DNA of 35,320 nucleotides from Prevotellaceae bacterium. Its GTDB lineage: Bacteria > Bacteroidota > Bacteroidia > Bacteroidales > UBA932. Positions 32,360-35,320 of the stretch are shown here, one piece after another. The DNA lies in contig JAISXF010000067.1 of assembly GCA_031270845.1 (NCBI GenBank), positions 1 through 35,320 on the forward strand, given 5' to 3'. The number at the start of each line of letters is the position of its first letter. Within the stretch, counting starts at the first letter, position 1. The position numbers and the translations under genes were made by a program. A model generated the notes under the pieces. It was not told the DNA's origin and made no database searches. It saw only the letters and a program-made list of their open reading frames with translations.

Positions 32360-33532
32360 ATGCAACCAACGCTTTATTCTTTCGTTTTAATAGCCGGGGC
32401 GCTGCTCTCGGCATGTGTACCGGGTGGCCGGACGGAGGTGCAACGGCTCGACAGGGCTGCCTTCGACACCACCGTCGCCGGCAAGCCGGTATCGCTCTAC
32501 ACCCTCGAGTCGGGCAACGGGCTGACCATGCAGGTTACCAATTTCGGGCTGCGGGTAGTATCGCTGTGGACGGCCGACAGGTACGGAAAGTACGACGATA
32601 TTGCCGTAGGATACGAGTGTATCGAACGGTATATTCACAACGACGGCGAACGGTTCCTTGGACCGGTGGTCGGGCGGTATGCCAACCGGATTGCCGGCGG
32701 GCGCTTCACGCTCGACGGGGTCGAATACCGTCTGCCGCAGAACAACAACGGCCAAACCCTGCACGGCGGCCTTAAAGGGCTTGATATGGTGGTCTGGGAT
32801 GTCGATAGCGTATCGACCAACGCCATCCGCTTTTCCTGTGTCTCGCCCGACGGCGACGACGGCTTCCCCGGCGCCCTGCGCATCACCGTAAACTACGCCC
32901 TCACCGCCGACAATGCGTTCGTGATAACCTACCGCGCCCAAACCGACAGGCCGACGGTGGTAAACCTCTCGAACCACGCCTTCTTCAACCTGAAAGGCGA
33001 AGGCAACGGCCCTGTTACCGACCATCTGCTGACGATTTACTCCGCCGCCATCACCCCGGTCGATAGCCTGCTGATACCTACCGGCGAAGTCATGCCGGTC
33101 GAGAACACGCCCTTCGATTTCCTTACGCCTGTCCGCATTGGCGACCGGATAGACAACAACCATCCGCAGTTGAAAAACGGGCGGGGCTACGACCATAACT
33201 GGATTCTCGGCCACGCCATTGATGCCGACGGACGCTGGCGGCGCGACGGGCAGCCCCTGCTCTCGGCGACCCTTTACGAACCGCTCAGCGGGCGGACGCT
33301 CGAGGTCTATACCGACCAGCCCGGCCTGCAGTTCTACAGCGGGAACTTTTTCGACGGCAAAACCGCCGGCAAATACGGCAAGCCAATCCGCTTCCGCGAA
33401 GCGCTGGCGCTCGAAACGCAGCATTTCCCCGACAGCCCCAACCATCCGCAGTTTCCTTCGACGCGCCTCAACCCGGGCGACGTGTACCGGCATGTGTGCG
33501 TGTATAAGTTCGGCATACGGCAGGAAGAATAA
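32360..33532 (+). CDS. Aldose 1-epimerase (galactose mutarotase), lipoprotein form
   Basis: A 390-residue GalM-family mutarotase interconverting alpha and beta anomers of aldoses. A signal peptide with lipobox LLSAC (Cys19) predicts a lipid-anchored envelope form rather than the cytoplasmic one. The conserved GRYANRIAGGRF, the substrate His in QTLHGG, the catalytic His in NLSNHAFFNL, DHNW, and the catalytic Glu in ALETQHFPDSPN are all present. The length is slightly above the cytoplasmic enzymes because of the leader. It lies 11 bp before the LuxE-like gene, so the two are likely cotranscribed, although their functions have no obvious link. Confidence 0.92.
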   Translation: MQPTLYSFVLIAGALLSACVPGGRTEVQRLDRAAFDTTVAGKPVSLYTLESGNGLTMQVTNFGLRVVSLWTADRYGKYDDIAVGYECIERYIHNDGERFLGPVVGRYANRIAGGRFTLDGVEYRLPQNNNGQTLHGGLKGLDMVVWDVDSVSTNAIRFSCVSPDGDDGFPGALRITVNYALTADNAFVITYRAQTDRPTVVNLSNHAFFNLKGEGNGPVTDHLLTIYSAAITPVDSLLIPTGEVMPVENTPFDFLTPVRIGDRIDNNHPQLKNGRGYDHNWILGHAIDADGRWRRDGQPLLSATLYEPLSGRTLEVYTDQPGLQFYSGNFFDGKTAGKYGKPIRFREALALETQHFPDSPNHPQFPSTRLNPGDVYRHVCVYKFGIRQEE

Positions 33533-33543
33533 CAGGGAATAAA

Positions 33544-34545
33544 ATGCACCGCGAGGAATTCGACGAACTGTTTGCCATCCGCACGGCCGACGACTTCGAG
33601 CAGCGCTGCATGGACGTGTTCCGCCGGCAGGCCGAACAGTGTGCGGTGTATCGCACCTACATGGATTTGCTCGGCCTGCACCCCTCACACGTGCACGCCA
33701 GCGCCGGGATACCCTTCCTCCCCGTTTCGCTTTTTAAAACGCAACCCGTCGTATGCGGTGCGGCGGGCGCGGTGCAGGCGGTGTTTACCAGCAGCGGCAC
33801 CACCGGGGCGCAGCCCTCGCAGCATCATCTGCTCGACCTGCGGCTCTACGAACGCAGCTTTACCGCCGCTTTTACCCTCTTCTACGGAGCGCCGGCCGAT
33901 TATACGATACTGGCGCTGCTGCCGTCGTACCTCGAGCGGCAAGGCTCGTCGCTGGTTTATATGGTCGAGCAGCTGATGCGGCAAAGCCGGCGCCCCGACA
34001 GCGGTTTTTTTATGCACGACTTCGACGCGCTGCACCGGCAGTTGCAAACGCTCCGGCAGCGCCGCCGGCGTGTACTGCTTATCGGCGTAACCTACGCGCT
34101 GCTCGACTTTGCCGAACACTATCCGGTCGATTTCCCGACGCTGATTGTGATGGAAACCGGCGGTATGAAAGGACAACGCGCCGAGCTGCCGCGCGCCGAA
34201 CTGCACCGGCGGCTGTGCAAAGGCTTCGGCGTGCCTGAAATTCATTCGGAATACGGGATGACCGAGCTGCTTTCGCAGGCTTATTCGTCCGGTGGCGGCC
34301 TTTTTCGCACCCCGCCGTGGATGCAGGTACGTATCCGCGACCGCGCGGACCCGTTCGCCTCTGCACCCGATGGCGCCACCGGCGGCGTCAATATCGTCGA
34401 TTTAGCCAATATCTACTCCTGCGCCTTTATCGAAACGCAGGATTTGGGCAGGCGCCATGCCGACGGCGCCTTTGAAATTACCGGCCGCTTCGAGCAAAGC
34501 GACATCCGCGGCTGCAGCCTGATGTACGAAGGAGTTGTGCGTTGA
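33544..34545 (+). CDS. LuxE-like acyl-protein synthetase / adenylating enzyme
   Basis: A 333-residue member of the LuxE/PaaK-like adenylate-forming group. It has the P-loop-like VFTSSGTTGAQPSQHH (about 80-95), the VMETGGMKGQR segment (about 201-211), SEYGMTELLSQAY (about 237-249) and a C-terminal DLANIYSCAFIETQDLG. LuxE-like proteins activate fatty acids as acyl-AMP or transfer them to a protein thiol. The members found in Bacteroidetes are not linked to light production, and some occur with surface-polysaccharide or acylation genes. It follows the epimerase gene by 11 bp. The natural substrate is unknown. Confidence 0.82.
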   Translation: MHREEFDELFAIRTADDFEQRCMDVFRRQAEQCAVYRTYMDLLGLHPSHVHASAGIPFLPVSLFKTQPVVCGAAGAVQAVFTSSGTTGAQPSQHHLLDLRLYERSFTAAFTLFYGAPADYTILALLPSYLERQGSSLVYMVEQLMRQSRRPDSGFFMHDFDALHRQLQTLRQRRRRVLLIGVTYALLDFAEHYPVDFPTLIVMETGGMKGQRAELPRAELHRRLCKGFGVPEIHSEYGMTELLSQAYSSGGGLFRTPPWMQVRIRDRADPFASAPDGATGGVNIVDLANIYSCAFIETQDLGRRHADGAFEITGRFEQSDIRGCSLMYEGVVR

Positions 34546-34672
34546 GAGTTGCCCGCTTGTCGTAACTTTCCACGCTCCACTAAAAAGCAGTATCTCTCGC
34601 GGGATGCACAGATGCGACAAATTAAAATACGTCCATTTGTTAATATTTATTTCATAGTTGAAAAAGATTTTT

Positions 34673-34680
34673 TACCTTTG
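34673..34680 (+). promoter_or_regulatory. -7 promoter element upstream of the CAGCA-tract ORF
   Basis: TACCTTTG followed by CG, 31 bases before the ATG at 34712. No TTTG at the right -33 distance. Nothing else was recognised between 34546 and 34672. This is also the only promoter seen upstream of the gene at 35214. Confidence 0.55.
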
Positions 34681-34711
34681 CGTAATATTTGACTAAATCA
34701 ACAAGCCCACG

Positions 34712-34870
34712 ATGACTGTGTATAACTTTTTTACAACATTCTATGAAGGCCCTTGCGCCGTAAGCAGAATTTCCGTAGCTTTGTGCTGCGCTGACGCATT
34801 CAGCACAGCACAGCACAGCACAGCACAGCACAGCACAGCACAGCACAGCACACCCTATTCTCAATTATAA
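34712..34870 (+). CDS. Possible 52-codon ORF containing a pentanucleotide tract
   Basis: The frame from the ATG at 34712 reads MTVYNFFTTFYEG and continues through the CAGCA tract (a repeating STAQH pattern) to TAA at 34868-34870. It has a TACCTTTG promoter element at a normal distance. It matches no family I know and has no signal peptide. With one more CAGCA unit, or two fewer, the frame would continue into the ORF of array F and end at 35150. It may instead be untranslated leader of the gene at 35214. Confidence 0.35.
   Translation: MTVYNFFTTFYEGPCAVSRISVALCCADAFSTAQHSTAQHSTAQHSTPYSQL
34801..34852. repeat. Pentanucleotide simple sequence repeat (CAGCA)10
   Basis: Ten perfect CAGCA units followed by CA. 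Perfect pentanucleotide tracts of this length are prone to slipped-strand changes, and 5 bp shifts the reading frame. Confidence 0.97.
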
Positions 34871-34880
34871 GGTAGCGCAC

Positions 34881-35150
34881 ATGTGTAGCCGGTCTCCCGG
34901 AGCTTCCGGGGGAGCAGCGCACATGTGTAGCCGGTCTCCCGGAAGCTCTGGGGAAGCAGCTGCCTATGTCAGCTGGTCTCCCGGAAGCTCTGGGGAAGCG
35001 GCTGCCTATGTCAGCTGGTCTCCCGGAAGCTCTGGGGAAGCGGCTGCCTATGTCAGCCGGTCTCCCGGAAGCTCTGGGGAAGCGGCTGCCTATGTCAGCC
35101 GGTCTCCCAGAAGCTCCGGGAAAGCGGTCCCCTATGTCAGCCGGCCATAA
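34881..35150 (+). CDS. Possible 14-residue-repeat ORF over array F
   Basis: An 89-codon frame from an ATG at 34881 to TAA at 35148-35150. It consists of 14-residue repeats of the pattern SPGSSGEAAAYVSW. There is no close promoter or obvious ribosome-binding signal at the ATG. It is open leftward to the CAGCA tract and could be the second part of a slippage-controlled ORF. It could equally be a by-product of a 42-bp repeat, since another frame (34966-35163) is also open. Confidence 0.25.
   Translation: MCSRSPGASGGAAHMCSRSPGSSGEAAAYVSWSPGSSGEAAAYVSWSPGSSGEAAAYVSRSPGSSGEAAAYVSRSPRSSGKAVPYVSRP
34891..35142. repeat. Array F: six tandem 42-bp units
   Basis: GGTCTCC begins a unit at 34891, 34933, 34975, 35017, 35059 and 35101, a constant 42-bp period and 252 bp in total. 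The first copy holds a clear dyad (TCCCGGA-GCT-TCCGGG); later copies keep TCCC..GGGA around a central AGCT with mismatches. It lies between the CAGCA tract and the gene at 35214. Confidence 0.95.
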
Positions 35151-35213
35151 AAAACTAAAATAAACACAATATATTTAGCAATTTAACAGTTTAACAATTT
35201 AAAAAAAACAATC

Positions 35214-35320
35214 ATGAAAAAATTACTTAGTCTTTATTTCAAACTGCTGCCTTTTGCAGCACATTTTGATTTTTTTACAAAACTTTCAGGGCTTCTGTCG
35301 GCAGCCGGAGCTGACCTCAA
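35214..35320 (+). CDS. Start of a hypothetical protein, possibly DUF6261-like (3'-partial)
   Basis: The ATG at 35214 opens a frame that runs off the window after 35 codons: MKKLLSLYFKLLPFAAHFDF and onward. The opening, with a short basic start and an HFDF-type motif near residue 17, resembles what I recall of DUF6261 proteins in Bacteroidetes, but too little is visible for a firm call. The preceding 60 bases are AT-rich with a direct repeat (ATTTAACAGTTTAACA). No TAnnTTTG promoter is seen nearer than 34673, so the transcript would carry the CAGCA tract and array F in its leader. Confidence 0.65.
   Translation, partial: MKKLLSLYFKLLPFAAHFDFFTKLSGLLSAAGADL

Noticed and set aside
32387-33688. 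433-codon minus-strand frame
   Set aside because: Shadow of the aldose 1-epimerase gene and the beginning of the LuxE-like gene.
34652-34864. 70-codon minus-strand frame through the CAGCA tract
   Set aside because: Its repeated CCAVL pattern is just the tract read in reverse, and no promoter lies upstream on that strand.
1274-35142. The repeat arrays as CRISPR arrays
   Set aside because: Units are contiguous or nearly so, with no unique spacers of constant length, and no cas gene is present.

Overview
The window is from an anaerobic member of the Bacteroidetes, most likely order Bacteroidales. The evidence is a SusC/SusD glycan-uptake locus controlled by an ECF sigma factor and FecR, repeated promoters of the form TTTG-N19/20-TAnnTTTG, an OmpA/propeller lipoprotein resembling the type IX secretion component PorE, a Bacteroidetes-type cysteine-free sirtuin and a sensory [FeFe]-hydrogenase locus. 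Housekeeping genes are GC-rich. The hsdS gene at the left edge is AT-rich and looks acquired.

Layout. 1-1201: end of a restriction specificity gene. 1274-2234: a 21-bp tandem array directly upstream of the promoter of a LysE exporter. 2295-4433: rng, a 30-residue COX24-like basic protein and HU, all on the minus strand. 4434-5472: an AT-rich region with at least seven copies of one palindrome, leading into an XRE-type regulator. 5467-8061: aspS, an FAH-family protein lacking its metal ligands, and a doubtful small ORF. 8122-8341: a composite repeat/terminator element. 8349-18513: a minus-strand locus reading sigma, FecR, SusC, SusD, DUF4874/DUF4832 protein, SusE/F-like lipoprotein. 18559-19029: a second, larger copy of the composite element. 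19013-22764: a minus-strand run reading tRNA-Lys, TonB-like protein, DRTGG protein, HATPase, hydrogenase-like sensor, sirtuin. 22882-25565: PfkB kinase, divergent sigma-like protein and zinc-finger anti-sigma-like protein, with overlapping start and stop codons. 25575-26304: tRNA-Pro followed closely by rdgB. 26341-28683: a 41-bp palindromic array, then the PorE-like gene. 28721-30816: radA and a 42-bp hairpin array flanked by inverted heptad repeats. 30839-34545: tryptophanase-like enzyme, aldose 1-epimerase, LuxE-like protein. 34673-35320: a promoter, a small ORF carrying a (CAGCA)10 tract, a 42-bp array, and the start of another gene.

The most unusual feature is the intergenic DNA. Five tandem arrays with different sequences share a design: unit lengths of 21, 41 or 42 bp, with internal dyads in several, and four of the five lie immediately upstream of a TAnnTTTG promoter. 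Around them are runs of 7-bp and 14-bp repeats, some reaching into gene ends so that stop codons lie inside repeats. One composite element occurs twice with 2 and 12 copies of the same 21-bp unit. Near the right end, a change in the CAGCA copy number would fuse a short promoter-proximal ORF to a 14-residue-repeat ORF, which would be a contingency switch if the ORFs are translated. All assignments come from reading the sequence and from recalled family features. No database search was possible.
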